Of a stretch of 64,000 nt of DNA, positions 18,861 through 27,365 are shown in pieces; positions within the stretch are counted from its first letter, which is position 1; each line of letters begins with the position of its first letter. The notes under the pieces are model-generated. The model had not been told where the DNA came from and made no database searches. It saw nothing but the letters and a program-made list of their open reading frames with translations. Origin of the DNA: Aquaticitalea lipolytica. GTDB taxonomy: Bacteria; Bacteroidota; Bacteroidia; Flavobacteriales; Flavobacteriaceae. Location: contig NZ_BMIC01000002.1 in NCBI RefSeq assembly GCF_014641635.1, positions 62,001-126,000 on the forward strand, in the 5' to 3' direction. Both the position numbers and the translations under genes were made by a program.

Positions 18861-20130
18861 AAAAGCACTCATCATAACGTATTATTGGCCACCAGCTGGT
18901 GGTCCTGGTGTACAACGTTGGTTAAAATTTGTAAAATATTTACCAGATTACAATATTCAACCAATTGTTTATTGCCCAAAAAACCCAAGCTATCCTATTG
19001 TAGATGAGAGTTTAACTAAAGAACTATCAAAAGACATTGTAGTATTAAAGCAACCTATAAAAGAACCTTATAAACTTGCTAGATTGTTTTCAAAAAAGGC
19101 AGCTTCAACGATTAGTTCTGGTGTTATTCCAAAAGAGAAAAAGCAGTCTGTTATTGAAAAAGTAATGCTCTTTGTTAGAGGTAACTTTTTTATTCCAGAT
19201 GCTCGTAAAAACTGGGTTAAACCATCTGTAGATTTTCTAACAGATTATATTCAAAAAGAGAATATTGAGACCATAATTACAACTGGTCCTCCACACAGCT
19301 TACATCTTATAGGTTTACAATTAAAACAAAAGCTAGATGTAAAGTGGATTGCCGACTTTAGAGATCCTTGGACAACAATAGGTTATCACAAAAAACTTAA
19401 GCTCACAAAGGCATCGCAACTAAAGCATCAGGATTTAGAACTTAAAGTATTAAATTCTGCTGATCAACTTATTGTAACTAGTGAGAATACAAAGCGTGAG
19501 TTTGAATTTAAAACAAATCAGCCAATAGCAGTGATTACTAATGGTTATGATACTACAATTTCAGAAAAGCCTAAAAAGGATTCAAAATTTACAATAGCGC
19601 ATATTGGCTCCTTATTATCAGAGCGAAACCCTAAACATCTTTGGGAAGCTTTAAGCGAACTTATAAATGAAAATGAAGCGTTTAAGGCTGATTTTGAATT
19701 GAATTTAATTGGTGTTGTAAGCGACGATGTATTGCAAGAGATATATTCGCATAATCTTAAAGATTATACTAATGTTGTAGGTTATGTTAGTCACGACGAT
19801 GCTATTAAAGCTCAAATGCAATCGCAAGTATTGTTATTAATTGAAATTGATTCAGAAGACACTAAAGCAATTATTCCTGGAAAGCTATTTGAATATATGA
19901 TTTCTAACACACCAATATTAGCTATTGGTCCAAAAGATTCAGATGTTGAACGTATAATAAAATCAACAAACACAGGAGCTTACTTTTTTTATGAAGCGAA
20001 TAACACTTTAAAATCGCAAATTTTAACGTATTTTAATGCCTATAAAGAAAACACATTGGTTACTCAACCAATAGGTTTGAAGCCATATAGTAGAAAAGAA
20101 TTAACAAAAACCTTGTCAGAACTCATCTAA
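18853..20130 (+). CDS. GT4-type glycosyltransferase
   Basis: A 425-residue glycosyltransferase of the GT-B fold. The N-terminal lobe opens ALIITYYWPPAGGPGVQRW, the typical glycine-rich nucleotide-sugar enzyme start for this flavobacterial family. The C-terminal lobe contains IAHIGSLLSERNPKHL and IPGKLFEYMISNTPILAIG, where the E(x7)E region contacts the donor. The start is a GTG at 18853, overlapping the YfhO stop by eight bases, so translation is coupled. No ATG nearby restores the conserved N-terminus. Sugar specificity is unknown. Confidence 0.85.
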   Translation: MHKKALIITYYWPPAGGPGVQRWLKFVKYLPDYNIQPIVYCPKNPSYPIVDESLTKELSKDIVVLKQPIKEPYKLARLFSKKAASTISSGVIPKEKKQSVIEKVMLFVRGNFFIPDARKNWVKPSVDFLTDYIQKENIETIITTGPPHSLHLIGLQLKQKLDVKWIADFRDPWTTIGYHKKLKLTKASQLKHQDLELKVLNSADQLIVTSENTKREFEFKTNQPIAVITNGYDTTISEKPKKDSKFTIAHIGSLLSERNPKHLWEALSELINENEAFKADFELNLIGVVSDDVLQEIYSHNLKDYTNVVGYVSHDDAIKAQMQSQVLLLIEIDSEDTKAIIPGKLFEYMISNTPILAIGPKDSDVERIIKSTNTGAYFFYEANNTLKSQILTYFNAYKENTLVTQPIGLKPYSRKELTKTLSELI

Positions 20131-21587
20131 TGGGAATAGTTACAAGTCAATCGTTTAAAAACACAATTACTACCTATTTAGGTTTTGGTATTGGAGCCCT
20201 AAACACGTTGTTTTTGTACACGTATTTTATTTCAGACCAATATTATGGTTTAGTGGCTTTTATTCTTTCTACAGCTAATATTATGATGCCATTAATGGCG
20301 TTTGGAGTTCATAATACCATTATAAAATTCTACTCAACATTTAAAACAAAAAACTCGCTCAATAGTTTTTTAACCTTGATGCTGTTTTTACCTCTTTTGC
20401 TTATTATTCCTATTGGTTTAATAGGTTGTTTTACTTATGAGGCAATTGGAGAACTTATCTCACAAAAAAATCCTATTGTAAAAGATTATGTGTGGTACAT
20501 TTATGTTACTGCAATTGCAATGGCTTATTTTGAAGTCTTTTTTGCGTGGTCTAAAACACAATTGCAAACGGTGTTTGGTAACTTTATGAAAGAAGTATTT
20601 CATAGAGTAGGTGTGATGCTTCTTTTGTTTGCTGTGTATTTTCAGTGGATTAATGTCGATGAGTTTATTTTAGGTGTTATTGGCGTTTATATTTTAAGAA
20701 TGATAATCATGAAGCTTTATGCGTATAGCGTGAAGTTTCCTGTGCTTAAATTTTATAAGATTGAAAATATTGGTGCCATCTTAAAATACTCGTCTTTAAT
20801 AATTATTGCAGGTTCAATTGCGACTATTATTTTAGATATCGATTCTTTTATGTTAGGGCTTTATATTCCTATTGAAAAAGTGGCGTATTATGGTGTTGCA
20901 ATTTACATAGCAACAGTAATTGTAGTGCCTTCACGCTCAATGCAGCAAATACTTCAACCTTTAACTGCTCAATATCTTAATGATAATAATAAAGTCGCGC
21001 TTAAAGATTTGTATGTAAGAAGCTCGCAAACACTATTTGTAATTGGTGGTTTCATATTTTTAATTATTGTATTAAATATCAATCAATTGTACGAACTAAT
21101 TCCTGAAGAGTTTAGTGGTGGACTTATTGTTGTGTTTTTAGTTGGAGTTGCCAAATTGTACGATTGCTTAATGGGTTGTAATAACGTTGTATTATTTAAT
21201 AGCGATTATTATAGAGTTGTATTGCTATTTGGAGTACTATTAACAATACTTACTGTGTTTTTAAATATGCTGTTTATACCAATGTTTGGAATTAACGGTT
21301 CAGCTTTTGCGACATTTTTAGCTATTTCAATCTATAATACTATAAAAATATACTTTGTAAAGAAGAAGTTTAATATGATGCCTTTTACTATAGATACAGG
21401 CAAAGTATGTGTTTTAATAATTGTAAGTATAGTATTGTTTTACTTCTGGGAATTTCCTTTTCATCCCATTGTTAATATTGCATTAAAAACAATGTTAGTG
21501 ACTCTACTTTATGTTTTGGTGATTTTAAAACTTAATGTCTCTGAAGATATTTCACTTGTAATTAAAAAGTATTTACGACTTAAATAA
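20130..21587 (+). CDS. Polysaccharide/oligosaccharide flippase (Wzx-like, MOP superfamily)
   Basis: A 485-residue protein with about 14 predicted membrane spans, no signal peptide and few charged residues within spans. It fits the polysaccharide-transport branch of the MOP flippase superfamily, which moves lipid-linked glycans across the inner membrane. The ATG at 20130 overlaps the glycosyltransferase stop (TAATG), so translation is coupled. It is the last gene of the DUF4834-YfhO-GT4 unit. The strong hairpin just downstream (21592-21639) is oriented for the opposite-strand gene. Confidence 0.85.
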   Translation: MGIVTSQSFKNTITTYLGFGIGALNTLFLYTYFISDQYYGLVAFILSTANIMMPLMAFGVHNTIIKFYSTFKTKNSLNSFLTLMLFLPLLLIIPIGLIGCFTYEAIGELISQKNPIVKDYVWYIYVTAIAMAYFEVFFAWSKTQLQTVFGNFMKEVFHRVGVMLLLFAVYFQWINVDEFILGVIGVYILRMIIMKLYAYSVKFPVLKFYKIENIGAILKYSSLIIIAGSIATIILDIDSFMLGLYIPIEKVAYYGVAIYIATVIVVPSRSMQQILQPLTAQYLNDNNKVALKDLYVRSSQTLFVIGGFIFLIIVLNINQLYELIPEEFSGGLIVVFLVGVAKLYDCLMGCNNVVLFNSDYYRVVLLFGVLLTILTVFLNMLFIPMFGINGSAFATFLAISIYNTIKIYFVKKKFNMMPFTIDTGKVCVLIIVSIVLFYFWEFPFHPIVNIALKTMLVTLLYVLVILKLNVSEDISLVIKKYLRLK

Positions 21588-21591
21588 AAAG

Positions 21592-21639
21592 GGAAAATCC
21601 CGCAAGGTGCTTTGAGGCATACGACATGCAGGACTTTCC
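21592..21639 (-). terminator. Strong terminator of the basic-tailed secreted protein gene
   Basis: On the minus strand the arms GGAAAGTCCTGCA (21639-21627) and TGCGGGATTTTCC (21604-21592) make a 13-pair stem with two G-T pairs and a 22-base loop. A T-run follows (21590-21586). It lies within five bases of the flippase stop on the other strand. Confidence 0.75.
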
Positions 21640-21669
21640 AACTAACCAACCAAAAAAATATGTATGTTT

Positions 21670-22863
21670 TTAGTTGCCTCTTTTAGAACGTGAGCTAGAG
21701 CTTCTTTGTTGTGTTGCTCCTTTTGAGTTATTTCTACTCGTTCTTTGTGAGGCACTGTTTTTACTTTTTTCTTTACGTACTGTATTAGATGTACGAGTTT
21801 TTGAGCTATTTGGTTTTCTTTCAGTCGAGTTTTTATTAACATTTACTCTTGTGTTAGAATTTACCGAACGTGTTTCTCTTCTTGGAGATGTTGTTCTAAC
21901 ACGTTCATTAGTTCTTGTTCGTGTTTCATCATTCACTCTAGTATTACTATTAGTTCTTATATTTTGATTATCTCTAGTAGAACTAGATCTTACTCTTTCG
22001 TTACCACGAGTATTGCTATTAGATCTCACACTTCCATTATCTATATTTTGTCTAACACGAGTATTACCTTGAGTAGCATTTAAATCTCTAGTATCTCTTC
22101 TGTTTTCTGCTACACTTCTTCTAGGTGTTGCTTCTTGTCTGTATCGATCACTAATACGAGATGTGTTGTTTGCTACATTACCACGACGACCATTATTATA
22201 ATTTGTTGTACGACGTGTACTGTTATAACTTACAGCTTGTCTGTAGTTGTTAGCATAAGGTCTGTAATAGTGGTGACGTACAGGAGTATAATATTGTCTG
22301 TAAGGTCTGTTATAAACTATACAGTAGTTACGTGCAGGAACAGCATAATACACATGCCAAGGTCTGTACACATAGCTTCTGTTGTAAATGTTTATAAAAC
22401 CAGTGCAGTGACTAAAAGCTCTGTTTCTATTGTAGTATACATATAATCCACCAACTCTAGTAACATAACCATAACTGTTATAACGTATATTAACATTACC
22501 AGCTTGAGTAATACGACCGTAATAATCGTAATAAATAGGTACGTTTTCTATTTGAATAATAGCTCCAAAATCGTCGTATTGTACATAAGGATTATAATCG
22601 TATCCAGTATTAAAACTTATTGATACGTTTGGAGAGCTAAAACCAACATTTACATTTGGACCATAATTAGGCATATAAAAGTCGAATTGACCATCAGGAA
22701 ACACAGAAAACTCAATACCACCTTCGGTAAAAATAAACGAATTGCCATAATTATAACCATAAAGATTAAGTGAAGCATTAACTTCTGATGCGTTGGTGGT
22801 TTTTGCGTTTACTGTAGTTCCTATTAGGAACACTGCAGTAAAAAATAAAGCTAATTTTTTCAT
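21670..22863 (-). CDS. Secreted protein with tyrosine-rich repeats and a long basic tail
   Basis: A 397-residue protein with a signal peptide (about 1-21, ending TTVNAK). Residues about 40-190 hold the same motif as the gene at 25018: FTEGGIEFSVFPDGQFDF, then repeated IYYDYYGRI, VNIRYNSYGYV and LYVYYN units. From about residue 210 to the end the chain is low-complexity and rich in Arg, Asn, Ser and Thr (VRSNSNTRGNERV, NSNTRVN), strongly basic. The start at 22863 (MKKLALF) is chosen because an upstream ATG at 22887 would lie at the predicted transcript start of the sigma-54-type promoter. The function is unknown. The basic tail could bind nucleic acid or acidic polysaccharide. Confidence 0.75.
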   Translation of the reverse strand: MKKLALFFTAVFLIGTTVNAKTTNASEVNASLNLYGYNYGNSFIFTEGGIEFSVFPDGQFDFYMPNYGPNVNVGFSSPNVSISFNTGYDYNPYVQYDDFGAIIQIENVPIYYDYYGRITQAGNVNIRYNSYGYVTRVGGLYVYYNRNRAFSHCTGFINIYNRSYVYRPWHVYYAVPARNYCIVYNRPYRQYYTPVRHHYYRPYANNYRQAVSYNSTRRTTNYNNGRRGNVANNTSRISDRYRQEATPRRSVAENRRDTRDLNATQGNTRVRQNIDNGSVRSNSNTRGNERVRSSSTRDNQNIRTNSNTRVNDETRTRTNERVRTTSPRRETRSVNSNTRVNVNKNSTERKPNSSKTRTSNTVRKEKSKNSASQRTSRNNSKGATQQRSSSSRSKRGN

Positions 22864-22898
22864 GAGTGTTTGTTTTAAGTTTAACATATCTTATGATA

Positions 22899-22915
22899 TT
22901 CAAACAACGTGCCAA
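22899..22915 (-). promoter_or_regulatory. Sigma-54-type promoter
   Basis: On the minus strand the sequence is TTGGCACG-TTGT-TTGAA, matching the -24/-12 sigma-54 consensus (TTGGCACG-N4-TTGCA) except for A in place of C in the -12 element. Predicted +1 is near 22888, 25 bases before the ATG. The same arrangement occurs upstream of the paralogous gene at 25689. Confidence 0.7.
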
Positions 22916-22981
22916 AAAATGTTAACAGCATTTAAGTGCTTGATAATGAGGTAATAAATATTTTAAAGCTTTTAAAAAATG

Positions 22982-22993
22982 CGTAGAACTACG
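22982..22993. promoter_or_regulatory. Palindrome CGTAG-AA-CTACG
   Basis: Arms CGTAG and CTACG are perfect with a two-base spacer. It lies 68 bases upstream of the nuclease-like gene. A site for a LuxR-type or other dimeric regulator is possible but not shown. Confidence 0.35.
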
Positions 22994-23061
22994 TATAGGA
23001 TATTTGAAATGGATAATCTAATTTTAAAGCTAAATAAATTTTAATTTGAAAATAAGCATTT

Positions 23062-24906
23062 ATGAAATTAGAGAAGATATTAGATAAGCTTGGTTCGTTA
23101 GAGAAAAACTCATTTATAAAAATTATTGATAATATAATTTCCAAAAACCCAAAAAACGGAAAAGAAATAGAAAAAATTTTAAGTTCAACTGACAAAGGAT
23201 TAAAATCTGTTGATAGTCAAAACATTACTAATATTTTTAATTTGATTTCAGCTGAATTTGAAGAGTATATAATTTGCGAATTCCAAGAAGCTAACTCTCA
23301 ACTTGATATTTTAATTGATATTATTATTAGGGATGGAAATTGTATAATGAAACAAGATTGGTTTTCAAGGTTATATGAAAATGAAATAAAAAATTTGAAG
23401 AATAAAATTAAAACTTTGAATAGTGAATTAGAAAATGAAAAATCAGAATTAAGCGAAAATAGAAAAAGAGATTTTAGAATTTATAAAGCTTGTTTAACTA
23501 CAGCATATACTAATGATGTTGGTAACAATAGAGAGGCAAAAATTACTTCAGATGAATTATCAATAATTTTAACTCTGTCTAAACAATTAGGATTATCTCA
23601 GGAAGATGTTAAACTAATTAATTATTCAATTTTGCCAATAAGAAAAGATGACATTCAAGATGTTATTAATAATTTAAAAAATATTGGAGTTGTGTTTTTT
23701 TCCAAAAAAGAGAACACTATCTATGTTGCTGATGAAATGGTGAGAATATTGCGAAAAGTTAGAAAAAAAGAAGTCGCAGATAAGTTTTTTAGAAGAACTT
23801 TGAAATTATTAAGAGAGCCAATTATAAATCAAATTGCTAAAGAGCACAATATTGATAAAAAGTTATCAAATTCTCATAAAATAGAAGAAATCATAAAAGA
23901 AGGAATTTCGTTTTCTGATTTGCTAACTTATGAAATTCATAAAGATGGAATCACATTAACAGAAAAGAAAAAATCTCTAAATGAGCTTTGTGAAAAAGGC
24001 TTAAATATTTCTAGTCTTAAAGGAAGTACTTTAGAAGAAAAAATATCTAGTCTAATTGATTACTTTGAAAACATTGAAAAGGATGAAAAAGTAGGTATAT
24101 CAATCGATGGTTTTTCAAAAATGCTTTCAGAGTTAAATGATTCATTACCAAAATTGAATAGAGAATTAAAAATTCAATTTGAGCTTCAAGAGGAATTCGT
24201 TTTAAATGCAGAATTATTACTTGATTATAATATTAAGCCTAGAGATATTTTAGATTTAATTCCAAAACATGATTTAATTAAATTCATTAAAGAAAATGGA
24301 ATTAAACAACGTGGTGAAGACATATTAAATATTTTAGAACATTATAAAGATGTAGAAAATTTATACTTGGAAAACTATGTAAATGTTGGTTATAGAAACT
24401 TAAATTTATTGAAGGAAAATGGCATTTCAATTAAAGAAAGTGAACTAGGTTTAAAATTTGAGGAGCTTACTGAAACTATTTTTAAAGCGTTGGGTTTTAA
24501 TGTTGATAATAATTTAAAAATGCAACTTAATACTCAAAAGGATATGATGGATATTCTCTTAAATTTAGGTAATAATGAAATAATAATTGTAGAATGTAAA
24601 ACAATTAAAGAAAAGGGATATAATAAATTTAGTACAGTATCAAGACAGCTCAAATCATATCAAAATGTAGCATTAAAAAATAATTTTAGGATAGTAAAAA
24701 TATTACTTATAGCTCCAGAGTTTAGTGATGATTTTGTTTCTGATTGCGGAATGGATACTGAAATGAATATTTCTCTATTAACAGCTTCAACTTTATCTAA
24801 AATTAATGAAAGTTTTAAAACTTCTAAATATCAAGAATTTCCCCATGTTCTATTTAGAGACATTGTAATTAATGAAGAACGAATTGTAAAAGCATTAAGT
24901 AAATAA
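23062..24906 (+). CDS. Putative PD-(D/E)XK nuclease-like protein, function unknown
   Basis: A 614-residue protein with no signal peptide. Residues about 110-145 are a coiled coil (KNLKNKIKTLNSELENEKSE). The middle is helical and charged, with possible winged-helix or SAP-like stretches. The C-terminal domain (about 470-600) has the core of a restriction-endonuclease fold: a helix LKFEELTETIFKALGF, then Asp497 in MMDILLN and Glu511-x-Lys513 in IIIVECKT, then a Gln in SRQLKSYQ. This matches the Mrr-like order D...ExK...QLKSY. It is AT-rich and sits between two paralogous genes that would otherwise be adjacent, suggesting insertion. It could be a stand-alone defence nuclease. No methylase or partner is adjacent. 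Confidence 0.6.
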   Translation: MKLEKILDKLGSLEKNSFIKIIDNIISKNPKNGKEIEKILSSTDKGLKSVDSQNITNIFNLISAEFEEYIICEFQEANSQLDILIDIIIRDGNCIMKQDWFSRLYENEIKNLKNKIKTLNSELENEKSELSENRKRDFRIYKACLTTAYTNDVGNNREAKITSDELSIILTLSKQLGLSQEDVKLINYSILPIRKDDIQDVINNLKNIGVVFFSKKENTIYVADEMVRILRKVRKKEVADKFFRRTLKLLREPIINQIAKEHNIDKKLSNSHKIEEIIKEGISFSDLLTYEIHKDGITLTEKKKSLNELCEKGLNISSLKGSTLEEKISSLIDYFENIEKDEKVGISIDGFSKMLSELNDSLPKLNRELKIQFELQEEFVLNAELLLDYNIKPRDILDLIPKHDLIKFIKENGIKQRGEDILNILEHYKDVENLYLENYVNVGYRNLNLLKENGISIKESELGLKFEELTETIFKALGFNVDNNLKMQLNTQKDMMDILLNLGNNEIIIVECKTIKEKGYNKFSTVSRQLKSYQNVALKNNFRIVKILLIAPEFSDDFVSDCGMDTEMNISLLTASTLSKINESFKTSKYQEFPHVLFRDIVINEERIVKALSK

Positions 24907-24915
24907 TCATTAAAA

Positions 24916-24948
24916 AAATCCCGAGGTTTGGGGAAACCATCGGGATTT
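24916..24948. terminator. Intrinsic terminator between convergent genes
   Basis: Arms AAATCCCGA-GGTTT (24916-24929) and AAACC-A-TCGGGATTT (24934-24948) form a 14-pair stem with a single bulged A and a GGGG loop. The T-run is longer on the minus strand (24912-24918), so it mainly serves the gene at 25018 and can also stop the nuclease gene. Confidence 0.8.
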
Positions 24949-25017
24949 ATATCATCTAACTATATATATTCTAGTAGACTATCAACCAATAAAAATGTAG
25001 ATTAAATTGTATTTTTA

Positions 25018-25689
25018 TTATCGTTTAATTTTCTTTTGTTTTTTTACTTTATCTCCTTGTTTATAGTAGTAGTAATCGTCGTCGTCATCCCAATCATCAT
25101 CATCTCCATAGTTTCCTCCATGTCCATTACCAACTCCACAGTTTAAAGTTGCGTTATTGTAGTTTACAATTCCAGAAATATTAACTATTTCTCCCCAACG
25201 GTTATACGTTACTCGTAAACCACCAACTTGAGATAATCGTCCAAATCTATCATAACTAATATATACAGATCCTGCACGTTTTATTTTGCCAGCTCTGTCG
25301 TAGTTGATAAATACGTTACCAATACGTCTTACCTTACCATCAAAATCGTGTTGTATTAGTACACCACCAGATCTTGGCGCAGAATAACGAACTCTACTTA
25401 CAGTTCCTGGAGCACCAACGGTTACATTTACTGAGCCTCGTCTTGTATTGGTACCTCTGTAGTACACATTATCATCATAATGAGAGTCTCCAATGTTTGT
25501 ATTGAAATCAAAACTTCCATCAGGAAAGATTAAAAACTCAACACCTCGCTCCACAAACATAATTGGTTCGGCATAACGATAGCGTGTTGTATTTTTAAAA
25601 TCTTCACCTTGTAGTACAGCAGCTTTTGCTGTAGTTGTTGCAGATGTTAATCCCATTAACACCATCGCACTTAGTAATAACTTTTTCAT
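25018..25689 (-). CDS. Secreted protein, paralogue of the gene at 21670
   Basis: A 223-residue protein with a signal peptide (about 1-24, ending TTAKA). It shares VERGVEFLIFPDGSFDF with the protein at 21670, and then several repeats of the form IYYDR.G.I or VFINYDRAGKIKRAG, VYISYDRFGRLSQVG, LRVTYNRWGEI. The C-terminus is acidic then basic (YGDDDDWDDDDDYYYYKQG, KVKKQKKIKR). These repeats resemble YD/RHS-like beta units but are shorter. It has a sigma-54-type promoter (25755-25771). Together with the gene at 21670 it appears to be a duplicated pair. The function is unknown. Confidence 0.75.
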   Translation of the reverse strand: MKKLLLSAMVLMGLTSATTTAKAAVLQGEDFKNTTRYRYAEPIMFVERGVEFLIFPDGSFDFNTNIGDSHYDDNVYYRGTNTRRGSVNVTVGAPGTVSRVRYSAPRSGGVLIQHDFDGKVRRIGNVFINYDRAGKIKRAGSVYISYDRFGRLSQVGGLRVTYNRWGEIVNISGIVNYNNATLNCGVGNGHGGNYGDDDDWDDDDDYYYYKQGDKVKKQKKIKR

Positions 25690-25754
25690 AATAAAAGGAT
25701 TTAAGATTTTGCCTACTCATTAGCTTTTCGGCTTACGCTATACTTTTTGAGATA

Positions 25755-25771
25755 TTCAATTTGCGTGCCAA
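25755..25771 (-). promoter_or_regulatory. Sigma-54-type promoter
   Basis: The minus strand reads TTGGCACG-CAAA-TTGAA, with the same -24 element, spacing and -12 element as at 22899-22915. The identity continues into ATATC downstream. Predicted +1 is near 25744, leaving a leader of about 55 bases. Confidence 0.7.
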
Positions 25772-25901
25772 AAATTTTAACTATTTGATTTGCAAATAAT
25801 TAAATACTTATTAGAATATGCTTGTTACTACTGGTAATTTCTTTTTAAAGAAAATTGAAATAAAATTTTACTACATTTATGCTAATCAATCACAATTTTC
25901 A

Positions 25902-26984
25902 ATGCCAAGAAAACTAACCGAATGCAGTAATTGTTCCAATCATTTTGAAGCACACTATCCTTATTGTCCTTATTGTGGACAAAAAGCTAATGATGATTTA
26001 ACTCTTGGTGTGTTATTTAATAACACTATTAATAATTACTTTTCTGTAGATGCTCGCTTTTTTAGAAGCTTTATTCCTTTAATGTTAAAACCAGGTTATT
26101 TGGCGAAGCGTTTTGTAGAAGGAAAACGGTTACTATATCTGCATCCTGCTCAAATGTATTTGTTTGTTTCTGTGGTGTTTTTCTTTTTGTTTTCGTTTAT
26201 TTCCAGACAGCAAGTACAAAGTATTGATTCTGCATTAAAGAGTGATATTGAGAGGTCTAGAGCTATTAAAGATTCTATAGACCAAAAAAAACAAGACTCA
26301 ATAATTCTACAAGAAGCCATAAAGCCTTTTAAAGATAATCAGCAACAGCTTGGTATTTCTGATGAAAGTATGAAAGTAATTGATTCTACAATTACAAATA
26401 ACAAGGTAAAAAACACTGGTTTTAATGGTAAAATTGGTGGTGTTAACTTTAATGAGACAGCAATAGATTCTATGATTCAAACTGGAGCTTCAGATGTTGA
26501 GATTTATAAGTTTATGGGAATGAATGACGATGATGGCATTTTCACCAAACGCATGTACAAACAAGTGCTTAAGTTTTTTAAGAATAAAAGTGGAGGTTCA
26601 ATTTTACAGGCTTTTTATGATAGTATTCCTTTAGCCATGTTTATACTGTTGCCAATTTTTGCTTTTTTACTTAAGATTTTTTACTTCAACAAAGGACGTT
26701 TTGCGTACCATTTGGTATTTACCTTTTACTTTTTTGCCTTCTTATTTATTGTTTTTGGCTGGTTGGTTTTTGCAACTTTAGTTTGGAAAGATTTTCCAAC
26801 CTCGATTATTGCTTTAGTTATGTTGTCGACCTATTTCTACTTGTTTTTAGGTGTCAAACGATTTTATGAGCAAGGTTATTTTTTAAGCTTTATAAAGAGT
26901 GGTGTTATAACATCGTTATTTTTAATGATGGTATTGCCATTTGCAGCCATTATTGTTGGACTTATGGCGTTTTTGTTTTATTAG
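25902..26984 (+). CDS. DUF3667 family membrane protein with zinc ribbon
   Basis: A 360-residue protein. A zinc ribbon at the N-terminus has Cys8, Cys11, Cys22 and Cys25 (CSNC ... CPYCG). It continues with the DUF3667 core (FSVDARFFRSFIPLMLKPGYLAKRF and GKRLLYLHPAQMYLF). About five membrane spans follow: one near residues 85-105, then four in the C-terminal 130 residues. A 150-residue charged, extracytoplasmic or cytoplasmic loop lies between. An upstream start at 25818 would add 28 residues (MLVTTGNFF...) that the family does not have, so the ATG at 25902 (MPRKLTECS) is chosen. Function unknown. Confidence 0.8.
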   Translation: MPRKLTECSNCSNHFEAHYPYCPYCGQKANDDLTLGVLFNNTINNYFSVDARFFRSFIPLMLKPGYLAKRFVEGKRLLYLHPAQMYLFVSVVFFFLFSFISRQQVQSIDSALKSDIERSRAIKDSIDQKKQDSIILQEAIKPFKDNQQQLGISDESMKVIDSTITNNKVKNTGFNGKIGGVNFNETAIDSMIQTGASDVEIYKFMGMNDDDGIFTKRMYKQVLKFFKNKSGGSILQAFYDSIPLAMFILLPIFAFLLKIFYFNKGRFAYHLVFTFYFFAFLFIVFGWLVFATLVWKDFPTSIIALVMLSTYFYLFLGVKRFYEQGYFLSFIKSGVITSLFLMMVLPFAAIIVGLMAFLFY

Positions 26985-27014
26985 AAGTTTTTAAGAATAA
27001 AGAACCAAATTTAG

Positions 27015-27043
27015 TTTGTCATACTGAACTTGTTTCAGTATCT
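27015..27043. repeat. REP-like hairpin repeat, left copy (inverted)
   Basis: A 29-base repeat matching 27366-27394 in inverted orientation at 27 of 29 positions. Internally it is a perfect 8-pair hairpin, ATACTGAA-CTTGT-TTCAGTAT. It overlaps the 3' end of the GIY-YIG gene. Confidence 0.85.
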
Positions 27044-27339
27044 AAAGGATTCCAAAGGTTTTCCCAATTTGGGTTTATGCTTTCAATTAAATTAATTTTC
27101 CACTGTCTATGCCAATTTTTTAATTGCTTCTCTCTTAAAATAGCATCATTGATATATTGAAATTCTTCAAAATACACTAATCGTTTAAGTTTGTATTTTG
27201 AAGCAAATAGACTACCTATTTCACTTGTATGTTTCTCCATTCTATCATCAATTCCACCAGTTACGCCTATGTATAAAGTTCCTTTCGGTTTGTTTGTTAT
27301 GATATAAACCCAATAATTATGGTAAACTCGTCTTGGCAT
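27019..27339 (-). CDS. GIY-YIG nuclease family protein
   Basis: A 106-residue protein with the GIY-YIG core. YWVYIITNKPKGTLYIGVTGGI gives the GIY (here VYI) and YIG tyrosine pair, with the arginine in DDRMEKH and the glutamate in AILREKQLKNW, so the catalytic set (Tyr, Tyr, Arg, Glu) is complete. It is of the stand-alone UPF0213/URI-like kind. The C-terminal residues DTETSSV and the stop are encoded inside the 27015-27043 repeat. A second inverted copy lies 26 bases upstream of the start. The start at 27339 (MPRRVYHNYW) fits the family. Confidence 0.9.
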   Translation of the reverse strand: MPRRVYHNYWVYIITNKPKGTLYIGVTGGIDDRMEKHTSEIGSLFASKYKLKRLVYFEEFQYINDAILREKQLKNWHRQWKINLIESINPNWENLWNPLDTETSSV

Positions 27340-27365
27340 TTTTGAATTCTTTATGTAATAGTGGT

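Noticed and set aside
22135-22446. Plus-strand open frame inside the gene at 21670
   Set aside because: Product of skewed composition in the tyrosine/arginine-rich gene, with no domain or start signal.
25818-25901. Extra 28-residue N-terminus of the DUF3667 protein
   Set aside because: It precedes the family's normal MPRKL-type start and zinc ribbon.
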